From Myxococcota bacterium (GTDB lineage Bacteria > Myxococcota > JAJVIH01), in contig JAJVIH010000013.1 of NCBI GenBank assembly GCA_022072125.1, forward strand, positions 54,033-118,032: 64,000 nucleotides of DNA. The letters run 5' to 3'. The notes below the pieces were generated by a model. The model saw only the letters and a program-made list of their open reading frames with translations, was not told the DNA's origin and made no database searches. A program made the translations under genes and the position numbers. Below, piece after piece: positions 52,623 through 62,488 of this stretch (positions within the stretch are counted from its first letter, which is position 1; every line of letters begins with the position of its first letter).

Positions 52623-53510
52623 ATGGATGGCGGAGGTTCAATCCGGCGGCAAAAACAGGTTATCCGGGTGCTGGGGATTATCCTCGCCGCCAACTGGGCC
52701 GTTGCGGCGGTCAAATATATCACGGGTGTCCTGATCCATTCCGTGGGGCTGCAGGCGGATGGGCTGCATTCATTCCTGGATGGGTCCTCCAATGTCATCG
52801 GCATGGCCGGTATCTGGATGGCCATGGCTCCGCCAGACGCCAATCACCCCTATGGACACCGCAAATTCGAGTTCGCCGCCACCCTGGGAATTGGCGTGAT
52901 GATCGTTCTGGGCGCGGTGAACATCGGCTCAAACACCCTGGATGCGTACCGGACCGGCAGGCCCGTTTTCAACACCGGCGCGGGTCTGCTTGTCAGTCTG
53001 GTCACGTTGGCGGTCAACGCCGGCGTGGTGGCCGCGGAGCGGCGGGCCGGAAAAAAGCTGAACAGTCCCCTGTTGTTGGCGGATGCGCAACATACCATGT
53101 CGGATGTTTTCGCCACGCTGGTGGTGATGGCGGGGCTGACGGGCGCATGGGCTGGAATCGTTTGGGCTGATCTCGCCGCCGCACTGGTGGTGATGGCGAT
53201 CATCGTCCGGGCGGCTTATTCCGTGTTGCGCGAAGCGTCCGCCGTGCTGCTGGATGAAGCGCCCATCCCGGCGGCGGTCATCGAGGCCGCCGCGCTGGCG
53301 GTGGATGGCGTCCTGTCGGTGGCGGACGTGCGCAGCCGCGGCCCCGCCGACGAAATCCATATTGATCTGACCATCCGGGTGGATGGAAACCTGAGCGTCG
53401 CCGGCGGACACGAAATCTCCCACCGGGTGGAAGCGGCGCTGCTGAAAAACATCCCGGGGGCGGGGCATGTGGTCGTGCATGTGGAGCCCGGGCGCAAACC
53501 ATTGGACTGA
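52623..53510 (+). CDS. Cation diffusion facilitator (zinc/divalent metal exporter)
   Basis: 295 aa. Six membrane segments and a cytoplasmic C-terminal domain. The transport-site motifs are HxxxD in TM2 (within ADGLHSFLDGSSN) and HxxxD in TM5 (DAQHTMSD), the pattern associated with zinc-type members. HPYGHRKFE in the following loop and the C-terminal HIDLTIRVDG strand are also typical. ATG 52623 lacks a strong Shine-Dalgarno. Convergent with the GT39-like gene, only 3 nt between stops. Confidence 0.93.
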   Translation: MDGGGSIRRQKQVIRVLGIILAANWAVAAVKYITGVLIHSVGLQADGLHSFLDGSSNVIGMAGIWMAMAPPDANHPYGHRKFEFAATLGIGVMIVLGAVNIGSNTLDAYRTGRPVFNTGAGLLVSLVTLAVNAGVVAAERRAGKKLNSPLLLADAQHTMSDVFATLVVMAGLTGAWAGIVWADLAAALVVMAIIVRAAYSVLREASAVLLDEAPIPAAVIEAAALAVDGVLSVADVRSRGPADEIHIDLTIRVDGNLSVAGGHEISHRVEAALLKNIPGAGHVVVHVEPGRKPLD

Positions 53511-53513
53511 TTG

Positions 53514-55241
53514 TTATTTCCGCGGAGCGCATTCCTCCCGCATGGGATTGCAGTAACGCCGCACGCGCGCCCAGGGAAGCACGGTCTCCTGTTCCATCAC
53601 AAAGGGGGTCATCCATTCATTCAGGCGCGCCAGGGATGGATCGGCGAATTCATGGTCGGCGATGACCACGTGAAAACGGCGCCGGAGCGACAACTCCTCC
53701 AGAGCGGCGTTCACATCAAACCGGTAGGAACCGGCGTCGTGGTAAGGCCCTTTCATCCGGTAGGGGAAAACCATCAGGCCATCGCCGCCAGGGCGATCAG
53801 GCAGGTGATCCGCGTTCACCGCCCTTCCTGGGTCTTCACAGGCATCCAGGTCCTTGCCAGCGTGCCATGCGAAGGGGCACAGCATATGGGCGGAATGCAC
53901 CACCACCGGGTACTCGCGGGATGGCCCGAAGCCGCTCTCTTCCACGGCCGCCGCCGCGCCGCGCAAATCAACGCCATGCAACTCGCGCTGCTGGCTCCAC
54001 GATGCGTAGCCAAAGGCCAGCGCCAACAGCCACGGCAAGGCGATGGATGTTCCGCGCGGATTGGAATCGCTGGGTTTGCGCAGCCACAACGGCGGCGCCA
54101 GCGAAAGCATGGCGAAGGCGAAGATGCCCGTCACGAAAAACGCCTTGGCCCGGAACTCCCCGCCAACCACGGAAAACAGGGCCGCCGGAACCACCGCATG
54201 CAGCAACAACTGAATTTCGGCGAGCGCGGCTTCATTGCGTTCCGGTGAGTCGGGTGAACTGGCTTCCTTCATGCGCCGGTGATGCGCCCAGCGGATCAGC
54301 GCCAGCGCTCCGGTTATCACGGCTCCCGCATGTGTGCGGTTGAAATCCAGATAGTCTTCCGCCAATCCGGCGCGAATGCCCAGCCGTTGCAGTTCGTGAA
54401 AATCGAAACTGAAGATGGAAAAGATATCCCGCAGGAATTTTCCGGCGTGTTGCTCCAGCGTCAATGATTGAACGGACTGGTAAAACGCCGTGTGTTTGCT
54501 CAGCCATGCCGTGTGGATGCCCGCCACCACGGCCAGGAACGCCAGTTGGGTGGTCAACCACATGGTGATGGCATGCGCCTTCCTTGCATGGCTCCACCGC
54601 CCCAGCATGAACAGCCAGGCCAGGTTGTCGGCCAACAGAAACGCCGGCGCCAGGTTGAAAGTCAGCAAATGGATGAGGCCTGCGGCCGAATAAAGGAACG
54701 CCCTGCCGCCGCCGTGCGTGCGTGTCCGGCTGTCTTCCGCCATCAGATGACTCAAAAACGCCCGCGCCGCTGCGAAATGCACGGCTGTCACCACCAGGTA
54801 GAATCCATACACCACCGCCTGGCGGTTCTGCAGGACCAGCCAGGGCCACAGCGCCGTCAGCACGGAAGCCGTGACCGCCGCCGGGCCCGGCAAAAAACGG
54901 GTCAGGTTGCGCGCCCACAACATGCAGCCCAGCGTTCCGGAAATCGCGGACAACAGGCGGAGGGACTGGATATCCCTGCCAACCAGATTCCCCCACAACC
55001 ACGCCAGGATTCCCCACCCGGGCGGATGTTCGGTGTTGATGACGTACATCCCCGCATCCATGGGGTCGCGCGCATGCGCGGCCATCAGGGTGATGTATTC
55101 ATCCACATGAACCGATTCGAGGTTCAGTTCTGGAAACAGAACAAATGCGGAACAGAACAGAGCCCACGCCATGGCGATCCAGGGAGGAATCCTTGGCGGA
55201 TGCGTTGCGCGGATCCACGGGTCTTGTTGTTCTGTCATCAT
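53514..55241 (-). CDS. GT39/ArnT-like membrane glycosyltransferase
   Basis: 575 aa, GT-C fold type: about 11 membrane segments and an acidic DEY motif in the first large periplasmic loop (SVHVDEYITLM), then EHPPG, as in PMT/ArnT-like enzymes. It would use a lipid-linked sugar donor on the periplasmic face; the acceptor is unknown. GGAAG lies 9 nt before the ATG, and it follows ftsK by 17 nt. The family is assigned from topology and the DE motif, not from a close homologue. Confidence 0.75.
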   Translation of the reverse strand: MMTEQQDPWIRATHPPRIPPWIAMAWALFCSAFVLFPELNLESVHVDEYITLMAAHARDPMDAGMYVINTEHPPGWGILAWLWGNLVGRDIQSLRLLSAISGTLGCMLWARNLTRFLPGPAAVTASVLTALWPWLVLQNRQAVVYGFYLVVTAVHFAAARAFLSHLMAEDSRTRTHGGGRAFLYSAAGLIHLLTFNLAPAFLLADNLAWLFMLGRWSHARKAHAITMWLTTQLAFLAVVAGIHTAWLSKHTAFYQSVQSLTLEQHAGKFLRDIFSIFSFDFHELQRLGIRAGLAEDYLDFNRTHAGAVITGALALIRWAHHRRMKEASSPDSPERNEAALAEIQLLLHAVVPAALFSVVGGEFRAKAFFVTGIFAFAMLSLAPPLWLRKPSDSNPRGTSIALPWLLALAFGYASWSQQRELHGVDLRGAAAAVEESGFGPSREYPVVVHSAHMLCPFAWHAGKDLDACEDPGRAVNADHLPDRPGGDGLMVFPYRMKGPYHDAGSYRFDVNAALEELSLRRRFHVVIADHEFADPSLARLNEWMTPFVMEQETVLPWARVRRYCNPMREECAPRK

Positions 55242-55258
55242 GCCCGTGTGCTTCCAGA

Positions 55259-57940
55259 TTATTTGGGCGGCGGCGGGGCCAATACCTCGCGGGGACCTGA
55301 TCCATTGGCCGGGCCCACCAAACCCTCGCGTTCCATCCGTTCGATGATATTGGCCGCCCGGTTATAGCCGATGCGCAGGCGGCGCTGCACCGCGCTGATG
55401 GAGGCCACCCGCGATTCCAGCACGAAAGCAACCGCTTCGTCGTATTTTTCGTCGTGGTTCTCTTCGTTTCCGCTGTCTTCCTTGTCCCCGGGGCGCGGGC
55501 GCAGAATATTTTCATCGTACCGGGGAGTTCCCTGATCGCGCAGGAACTGGCAGACCTTCTTGGTCTCCTTGCCCGTCACCAGCGCGCCGTGTACGCGCTG
55601 CAGCCCATGCACGGTGGGCGAAAGAAACAACATGTCGCCCTTGCCCAGCAGGTTTTCGGCGCCCGTGGCGTCCAGAATCGTTTTGGAGTCATAGCCCGAC
55701 GCCACCTTGAACGATACGCGCGCCGGAAAATTCGCCTTGATCACGCCGGTGATCACATCGGTCGAAGGCCGTTGTGTCGCCAGAATCAGGTGGATTCCCG
55801 CCGCGCGCGCTTTTTGGGCCAGGCGCGCCACGCAATATTCCACTTCCTTGGGGGCGACCATCATCAGGTCGGCGAATTCATCCACAATCACCACGATGCT
55901 GGGCAGATCTTCCGGCGGCAAGGGCTCGCCGCCGGCGTCCACGCGGGGGACGGTGAATTTCACCCCGCGCCAGGAGTCATCGGCGAGCGATTCCTCCACC
56001 CAGCGGTTGTATTCCAGCAAATTGGCCACGCCGCAGTCCGCGAGCAGGCGGTAACGCCGTTCCATCTCCTCGACCGCCCAGTTCAGCGCCAGACCCGCCT
56101 GCTTCATGTCGGAAACCACCGGCAGCAGCAGATGCGGGATATCCCGGTAGGCGCCCATCTCCACCATCTTCGGATCAATCAGGATAAGCCTGACTTCACG
56201 CGGGGTGGCGTTCATGAGGATGCTCATGATCATGGCGTTCATGCTGACCGATTTGCCCGTGCCGGTGGAGCCCGCGACCAGCAGGTGGGGCATGGTGCGC
56301 AAATCCACCACGATGGGATCGCCTTCGATATCCTTGCCGAGCGCCAGCGCCAGAGTGGAGCCGGCGTTTTTGAAATTGTCCGCCGCCAGGATTTCCTTCA
56401 GGAAAACCGTTTCGCGGCGATCATTGGGGACTTCTATTCCGCATACCGCCTTGCCCGGAATCGGCGCGACAATGCGCACGCTCAACGCCGCCAGGCTCAT
56501 CGCCAAATCATTCGAGAGGCTCTGGATTTTTGAAAGCTTGATGCCCGGTGCGGGAGCAAATTCGTACATGGTGACCACGGGACCCGGGCGGATTTCCTTC
56601 ACCTCGCCGGGAACGCCGTAAGTCGCCAGCTTGTCCACCAGCAACTGGGCGCGTTCCAGCAGAAGCTGACGGTCAATGCCGCGATCGCCGGCCGGCGGCT
56701 GGTAATCCAGCAACGAGAGCGGCGGAAGTCGCCACTCGACGCCGCTGGTCCCGTCACGCACGGCCTCCACCGCCAGCGGGTCCACCCGTTTCTTGCCATC
56801 CTGCACATCCACAATGGTGGGGCCGATGGGAACCTGACGCTGGGGCTCGCGGTTTTCCGGCGCGGATGGGGGCTCCGCGGCAGGAACGGATTTTCCCCTG
56901 GTCGCTTCAGCCGGATTGGCGGAGTTGGGCAGGGTGTCGCGCAGTTGTTCCGGGGTATTGACCGCGCCGGACGCGGGAGCTTCTGGCGGCAGGGATGACG
57001 CGGGCTCGCCGCCGGGCGGTTGCGGAGAAGTCTGGTTGACGTTGAGCCGCCCCGGGGCCGGATCGGAAGGCGCGGATGATGGCGTGCGGGTGCGGCTTTC
57101 CAGCGCCGGAATGCTGGAAATATTTCCGCCGGGCGAGCCGTCCGCCCCGGGGCCTGCAACCGGAGCCAATCCGGATCGCCGGGTGTTTTCTTCCTCCTGA
57201 CGGACCTTGAGTTTCTGCAGCAGGGCAGGGGTGCTGGCGGATACGGGCGGCGCCGGATCCATGCGCGGCGGGGGCGGAACCGGTCCGGAATCCTGCCCGG
57301 AGGCGGCCGGCAGGGAGGGGCCGGAGCCTGGAATCACCGTCCGCTGTTTCGCGCGCGCCTCTTTCCGCTCCCGCGCCCAGCGGACCATGGTTGTCCATAA
57401 TTTTGCGGTGGTTGCGCCAATCGTCCGGCTAATGGTGATGACGGAAATGTCCGCGCACAGGACCAGCGCCGCCAGCAGAATCGCCGAACACAGGATGATC
57501 GCGCCAACGCGGCCCGCCGCGCCCGCCGCAACCCCCGCTCCCCAGGAGCCAAGCCAGCCGCCCAGCGCATGGCCCTTGGCTGTGGCGTTGGGCGCGGCCA
57601 GCGCGAGCAGAACCGGCAGGAAGACAAAGATCAGCGGATAGCCGAGCCGTTCACCCCTGCCCGCAAGAAATCCCGATTGCCGGAAGAAACCGATGGACAG
57701 CGCGATCACGCCCAGCCCCACCGCGAAGGCGGTGACGCCAAACAGACGGAACATCGCGTCCGCCAGCCCGTGACCGAGCGGACCGATGAAGTTTCCGCCG
57801 GGCGTTTCCGGCGAATAGCTGAAGAGAGCCAGCACCAGCAGCAACGCGGTGGTTCCCGTCAGGATTGCGGCGAACTCGCGGCGGTGATTGGTGGTTCGGA
57901 TGGAGGCGTTGGCCCTGATTTTCCGGTTATGCGGCGGCAT
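55259..57940 (-). CDS. ftsK: DNA translocase FtsK/SpoIIIE
   Basis: 893 aa septal DNA pump for chromosome segregation. Four or five N-terminal membrane segments (about 25-175), a Pro/Gly-rich linker (about 195-410), the alpha/beta motor with Walker A AGSTGTGKS near 557 and Walker B (IVVIVDEFADLMM), and a C-terminal gamma winged helix (SISAVQRRLRIGYNRAANIIERMEREG) that reads KOPS-like sites. All core parts are intact. Confidence 0.97.
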   Translation of the reverse strand: MPPHNRKIRANASIRTTNHRREFAAILTGTTALLLVLALFSYSPETPGGNFIGPLGHGLADAMFRLFGVTAFAVGLGVIALSIGFFRQSGFLAGRGERLGYPLIFVFLPVLLALAAPNATAKGHALGGWLGSWGAGVAAGAAGRVGAIILCSAILLAALVLCADISVITISRTIGATTAKLWTTMVRWARERKEARAKQRTVIPGSGPSLPAASGQDSGPVPPPPRMDPAPPVSASTPALLQKLKVRQEEENTRRSGLAPVAGPGADGSPGGNISSIPALESRTRTPSSAPSDPAPGRLNVNQTSPQPPGGEPASSLPPEAPASGAVNTPEQLRDTLPNSANPAEATRGKSVPAAEPPSAPENREPQRQVPIGPTIVDVQDGKKRVDPLAVEAVRDGTSGVEWRLPPLSLLDYQPPAGDRGIDRQLLLERAQLLVDKLATYGVPGEVKEIRPGPVVTMYEFAPAPGIKLSKIQSLSNDLAMSLAALSVRIVAPIPGKAVCGIEVPNDRRETVFLKEILAADNFKNAGSTLALALGKDIEGDPIVVDLRTMPHLLVAGSTGTGKSVSMNAMIMSILMNATPREVRLILIDPKMVEMGAYRDIPHLLLPVVSDMKQAGLALNWAVEEMERRYRLLADCGVANLLEYNRWVEESLADDSWRGVKFTVPRVDAGGEPLPPEDLPSIVVIVDEFADLMMVAPKEVEYCVARLAQKARAAGIHLILATQRPSTDVITGVIKANFPARVSFKVASGYDSKTILDATGAENLLGKGDMLFLSPTVHGLQRVHGALVTGKETKKVCQFLRDQGTPRYDENILRPRPGDKEDSGNEENHDEKYDEAVAFVLESRVASISAVQRRLRIGYNRAANIIERMEREGLVGPANGSGPREVLAPPPPK

Positions 57941-58052
57941 TGCGGATCAATTCAATATCCGTTTGATGCTGGCACGCCGTCATGGAAGGGTCAAAAAAGC
58001 ACGGCTTGCGCCCGGAGGCTGTCTGACATGCCTGACATCGAGCCCGTGAATC

Positions 58053-59333
58053 TCAGTTGAGCTGGAGCAGAATGGTGACCGGGTACGCCACGCCGGAAAT
58101 CAGCAGCGCCACTCCGGCGATTCCACGGATGATGCGCGCCGGCACAAAGTCCAGCGCCATCTTGTGGGCGAAGCCGAGATGCAGCGCCGTGGCGATCAAC
58201 TCCGGCAATAGCAGCAGAAACGCCGCCATGCCGGGATGAGCCGGAACCCAGCCCGTGGGGCTGTCAATCATTCCGCCCGCGGAACACAGCAGCAGGCTGG
58301 TGGCGGAGGACGCCGTCAACAACAGCGCCGACAAGGTGATCAGCGAACCCTTGCCAATACGCGAAAACAGGCGTTCGGGCGGCAGCACGGAGCCGTCCAC
58401 ATCCGGATCAAACCGGAATTGAACGGCCCGGCTCAGGATATCGTTGATCAGCCAGGCGGTGAACAGACCGGCCCCCATCGAAGACCAGCGCAGGTATTTC
58501 TCCACGCGGGCCACCCAGATGGCGTCAAATTCACCGGCCAGGTACAGGCGAATGATGGACCAGGCGGTCAGGTAGATGAACAGCGTCATCAGAAACACCC
58601 GGGCGCGTCCCACCATGGCGAACGGCAATGCGATGATGAAAACCAGAAGCCACCACGAACAGCGCGTGAGTCCGCTGACGATCACATCTTCCGGCTCCAC
58701 TTTCATCGCTGCGATGTTGGCCGCGGCGATTTCAGCCTGGATGCACTGGGTGTCATGCCGGGCGCATTGACCCGAGGTGATAATCGCCAGCGCCCTTCCG
58801 TTGCCGGTGCCCCCGATGCGCAAATCATCCGCCGCGCTGAGAATCCGGCGCGGCGTGAGTTCGGGGATGAACCCGGTGGAGACCCAGTCGCCGATTTTAA
58901 CCGTGGGGACGGACGCCGCCTGACCACGCATGTCGCTGATGCGTTTCAGACGCTCCATCGCGTGGAGGTTGTCCGGGATATTGAACTGGCGGATTTCGAT
59001 ATCCTTGCTGGGCTCCAGGTGGGTCTTGATCCATTGCTTCATGGACTCGCAGTGGTCGCACCCTGTCCGGACATACAGATAGACCGCAATCTTGCCATCC
59101 TGGGTGAAGGGCGGATGCTCTTCGCGGACCTGCCGCTCCAGTTCGTTCTGGGGAGCAGAGAATACGCCGGTTCCCGGAACGGCCTTGTTGAGTTCCGTGA
59201 CCGGGCATTCTCCGCCTTCCATGCAGGGCCGCGGCGCCGCCAGCAGGGATGGCGTGACGGACTGCGCCAGAGCGGCCGCCGGCGGCAGGCATGCGAGCGC
59301 GATCAGAAACAATTGGCGAACCAGCCGGATCAT
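58053..59333 (-). CDS. Thioredoxin-fold - membrane protein fusion with paired cysteines
   Basis: 426 aa. Signal peptide (about 1-23), a periplasmic thioredoxin-like domain with CDHC (92-95) and a cis-Pro (SVPTVKIG), then about five membrane segments (226-425). Extra Cys occur in pairs: C37/C43 before the domain, C190/C197 after it, and C225 and C350 at membrane helices. This recalls DsbD/CcdA-type thiol relays, but the membrane part does not show the CcdA signature and I do not recognise the family. GGAGG lies about 11 nt before the ATG. Confidence 0.82.
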   Translation of the reverse strand: MIRLVRQLFLIALACLPPAAALAQSVTPSLLAAPRPCMEGGECPVTELNKAVPGTGVFSAPQNELERQVREEHPPFTQDGKIAVYLYVRTGCDHCESMKQWIKTHLEPSKDIEIRQFNIPDNLHAMERLKRISDMRGQAASVPTVKIGDWVSTGFIPELTPRRILSAADDLRIGGTGNGRALAIITSGQCARHDTQCIQAEIAAANIAAMKVEPEDVIVSGLTRCSWWLLVFIIALPFAMVGRARVFLMTLFIYLTAWSIIRLYLAGEFDAIWVARVEKYLRWSSMGAGLFTAWLINDILSRAVQFRFDPDVDGSVLPPERLFSRIGKGSLITLSALLLTASSATSLLLCSAGGMIDSPTGWVPAHPGMAAFLLLLPELIATALHLGFAHKMALDFVPARIIRGIAGVALLISGVAYPVTILLQLN

Positions 59334-59376
59334 CGGCGGAATATTCCTCCCGTTTTGTCCTCCCCAGGACATTCCG

Positions 59377-60570
59377 TCACCACAGCAGCCGGAGTTCCTT
59401 CATCAGGAACTCACGCGCAATCAGCATCACGTGAACTTCATCCGGGCCATCGGCGATGCGTGCGGAACGCGCGTGCCTGTACCACAGCCCGAATGGCATG
59501 TCATCACTGTACCCCAATCCCCCATGCATCTGGATGGCGTCGTCGAGCACGTCGCATAGGGTCCTCGCCACATGCAGCTTGGCCATGGAGGAATAGGGCC
59601 TGGCCTCGCGCGCCATTCCCTGCTCCAGCATCCAGGCGCAGTGAAAGGTCATCAGGTTGCCGGAATGAATCGCCAGGGCGTTTTTGGCGATCATCTGCTG
59701 GATGGACTGGTGTTGCGCCAGCAGTTTGCCGAAACTGGTCCGGGTGGAGATATAAGACTTGCACAATTCCAGCGCGCGGGAGGCCAATCCCAGCCAGCGC
59801 ATGCAATGGGTGAGCCTAGCGGGCACCAGACGTTTCTGGGCCAGGGAAAACCCCTCGCCAATCCGGCCCAGGACAGCCTCCTCTCCCACCCGCACGCCAT
59901 GGAAGCGGAACTCCGCTTCGCGGTGGGCCAGGATTTCCGGTCCCATGGTGGGGATATTCCGTATGAACTCCACGCCCGGAGCATGCCGGTTCACGATAAA
60001 CATGGATGCGCCGGTTTTGGGGTCATCGCTGGTGCGCGCCATGACTATCAGAAACGAGGCGTCCTGGCCGCCCGTGGAGTACCATTTGTGGCCGTTAATC
60101 ACCCATTCGTTTCCTTCTTGGCGCGCGGCGGTCGCCAGATTGGACGGATCGGCCCCGGCGCCCGGCGCGGGTTCGGTCATGCAGAATGCGCTGGTGATCC
60201 GCCCTTCGCAAAGCGGACGCAGCCACTTCTCGCGCATCGTTGGAGAGGCCGAGGTCAGCAGCAGGTCCATATTGCCCTGATCGGGGGCGTCGCAGTTGAA
60301 AACCCGGGCTCCCACGGGTGATCGCCCCATCTCACGGAACAGCACGCACATGCCCATGACGCCCTGACCCAGTCCGCCAAACTCCACCGGCAGATGGGGG
60401 GTCCACAGACCCTCATCCCGCGCCCGTTGTTGCAGGGAGAGAAGGGTGTTGTATTCGCGGCGCTGATCCTCGGCGATGACGTCGGCCTCGCGGGGCATGA
60501 TGTGTTCCGCCACAAAACCGGCGACCCGGCGGCGCAACGCTTCCAAATCCGGATGAATGGTGAAGTCCAT
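59377..60570 (-). CDS. Acyl-CoA dehydrogenase (ACAD10/11-like)
   Basis: 397 aa FAD-dependent dehydrogenase. ITSAFCMTEPAPGAGADPSNLAT and WVINGHKWYSTGGQDASFLIVMART mark the middle beta domain, QMHGGLGYSDDMP the FAD-contact region, and ARIADGPDEVHVMLIAREFL the C-terminal signature typical of ACAD10/11-type enzymes. AGGGAA lies about 6 nt before the ATG. It sits between the SDR gene and the thioredoxin fusion. Confidence 0.95.
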   Translation of the reverse strand: MDFTIHPDLEALRRRVAGFVAEHIMPREADVIAEDQRREYNTLLSLQQRARDEGLWTPHLPVEFGGLGQGVMGMCVLFREMGRSPVGARVFNCDAPDQGNMDLLLTSASPTMREKWLRPLCEGRITSAFCMTEPAPGAGADPSNLATAARQEGNEWVINGHKWYSTGGQDASFLIVMARTSDDPKTGASMFIVNRHAPGVEFIRNIPTMGPEILAHREAEFRFHGVRVGEEAVLGRIGEGFSLAQKRLVPARLTHCMRWLGLASRALELCKSYISTRTSFGKLLAQHQSIQQMIAKNALAIHSGNLMTFHCAWMLEQGMAREARPYSSMAKLHVARTLCDVLDDAIQMHGGLGYSDDMPFGLWYRHARSARIADGPDEVHVMLIAREFLMKELRLLW

Positions 60571-60644
60571 GGAGTTCCCTGCTGACGTGATGGGGAGGGA
60601 TCATCCCCCTGCGCCGCCGGGAAATCAATTCCCCGGAAGTTCAA

Positions 60645-61601
60645 TCATCCAGGCCGTTTGGGGTTCCAGTCCTTGAATGCCGCTGGCAGGCCGTCGCGAT
60701 AGGTTTCGTATTTGTGCTTCAGTCCCAAATCCCGGATGGCGTTGTATTTCACATGCATATTCGTGCTGACGATCCGCGCCACCTCGCCGGCGAAGGGACC
60801 TTGCGGCGCCAGTTTCGACTTGATGGCGGCGTAGAATCCCCAACTGTCATCCGGATTTTCGACCGTCACCAGGTCCGCCTGGATGGCGTCCGCGACCGCT
60901 TGCCAGAAAACCCGGTTTTTCGGCGGGGTCATATCCGTCACATTGAAGACGGATTGGGGTTTGGCGCCCTGCATGACCAGCACCATGGCCTCGACCAGAT
61001 CATCAATATGGATTGGATTGATGAGATTATCGCCCTGGCCATACACCAGCACCTGATTTTTCTCCGGAACAATATGCCGTTTGAAGATTGGAGCGCGCGG
61101 CCCATAGACCGCGCCGGGGCGGACAATCCATACTGGCGTTCCTGTTTCCCGGCCAAACGCGAGCATGAGTTGCTCCGCCACTACTTTGGCTCGTCCGTAT
61201 CCGGTGTCCGGACAGGTGGGAGTGGCTTCGGTGACCGTTTCTCCCTGCCGGCAGGCGAAGACCGCGATGGTGGAGACAAACAATACGCCCTTCAGCGGCA
61301 GTCCTTCGCAGGCGGCGATCAGGTTGGATGTTCCCTCCGCGTTGAGGCGCAGGGCTTCCTCCGGCGATTTTCCCGGTCCGCCCGCCGCGTGAACCACGAA
61401 TTCCGCCTGCTCAACGCCTGTTTTCAACGCCTCCCGGTTGGCGAGGTCGCCGCGGATTTCCCGCGCCCCCGCCCGGCGCACCGCCGCCGCGGCTTCTGAA
61501 CTGCGGGCCAGCCCCATCACCTCATGTTTGTCCGCCACCAGTCTGCGCACCAGCGCCTGCCCCACATACCCCGATGCGCCCGTCACAAAGAATTTCGCCA
61601 T
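60645..61601 (-). CDS. NAD-dependent epimerase/dehydratase (extended SDR, 3-beta-HSD-like)
   Basis: 318 aa. Rossmann motif GASGYVG at the N-terminus, catalytic Ser-Tyr-Lys (STIAVF; YGRAK) and INPIHIDDLVEA, as in extended SDRs of the sterol-dehydrogenase/epimerase group. The substrate is unknown. It starts 2 nt after mazG, so the two are co-transcribed. Confidence 0.92.
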   Translation of the reverse strand: MAKFFVTGASGYVGQALVRRLVADKHEVMGLARSSEAAAAVRRAGAREIRGDLANREALKTGVEQAEFVVHAAGGPGKSPEEALRLNAEGTSNLIAACEGLPLKGVLFVSTIAVFACRQGETVTEATPTCPDTGYGRAKVVAEQLMLAFGRETGTPVWIVRPGAVYGPRAPIFKRHIVPEKNQVLVYGQGDNLINPIHIDDLVEAMVLVMQGAKPQSVFNVTDMTPPKNRVFWQAVADAIQADLVTVENPDDSWGFYAAIKSKLAPQGPFAGEVARIVSTNMHVKYNAIRDLGLKHKYETYRDGLPAAFKDWNPKRPG

Positions 61602-61603
61602 GG

Positions 61604-62404
61604 CTATTCTCCCGTAGCCGCCTTGGCGGCGTTCCAGCGCCGGTCCAGTTCCTCCATGCCGAGTTGATTGAGACTGACTCCCTCCTGGCCGGCGGAGCGT
61701 TCCATTTCATGGAATCTCCGTTCGAACTTCCCGATGGCGTGGTGCAACGCCTGCTCGGGATCCAGTCCGCGCTTGCGCGCATACTGGGCCGCCGCGAACA
61801 ACAGATCGCCGAGTTCTTCCCCGGCTTCGGCATCGCTCCGGTCATGGGCGTTTTTCAACTCTTCAAGCTCTTCATGGATCTTGTCCAGCACATCATCCGC
61901 CTGCTTCCAGTCAAAGCCCACGCCCGCCGCCTTTTCACCCGTACGGCGCGCCCGGACCAGGGCTGGCAAAGCCCGCGGTATGCCATCAAGGACGGAAGTA
62001 CGGGCGGCTTTTTTTCTCCGTTCGGCTTCCTTGACCGCATTCCACGAGCCAAGCGCCTCCGCCGCGTTACTGGCCTTGCCCTCGCCAAATACATGGGGAT
62101 GCCGCCGGATCATCTTTCCGGTGATCAAGGCGATCACGTCATTCAGGTTGAACCACCCGCGCTCGGACGCCAGTTGGGCGTGGAAGACCACCTGGAACAG
62201 CAGATCTCCCAGTTCCTCGCGCAGCGGCTCGGGTTTGCCCGATTCAATGGCCTCAATGACTTCGTACGCCTCCTCGATTAGATAAGGGATGAGTTTGAAG
62301 TGATCCTGCTCGCGATCCCATGGGCATCCTTCCGGCGAGCGCAGGGCCGCCATCACCTGGCGGAGTCCCTCCAGATTCCGTTCGAAATTGTCCGCAATGG
62401 CCAT
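61604..62404 (-). CDS. mazG: Nucleoside triphosphate pyrophosphohydrolase MazG
   Basis: 266 aa, two MazG domains. The N-terminal copy has CPWDREQDH, EEAYEVIEAI and ELGDLLFQVVFHAQL; the second has the equivalent EELGDLLFAAAQYAR. It hydrolyses NTPs to NMP and PPi in house-cleaning or stringent control. ATG 62404 has a perfect AAGGAG 7 nt upstream, which decides it over the longer frame to 62455. Confidence 0.96.
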   Translation of the reverse strand: MAIADNFERNLEGLRQVMAALRSPEGCPWDREQDHFKLIPYLIEEAYEVIEAIESGKPEPLREELGDLLFQVVFHAQLASERGWFNLNDVIALITGKMIRRHPHVFGEGKASNAAEALGSWNAVKEAERRKKAARTSVLDGIPRALPALVRARRTGEKAAGVGFDWKQADDVLDKIHEELEELKNAHDRSDAEAGEELGDLLFAAAQYARKRGLDPEQALHHAIGKFERRFHEMERSAGQEGVSLNQLGMEELDRRWNAAKAATGE

Positions 62405-62488
62405 ACTGATCTCCTTCACGCTGCGCCAGAATGACGCGCGGTTCAACCAGACCATTTGTATGCGAGCCTGTTCCGCCGCGCCAGCAGC

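Noticed and set aside
52929..53480. Minus-strand open frame opposite the CDF gene
   Set aside because: Antisense shadow; the plus-strand CDF protein has intact transport motifs.
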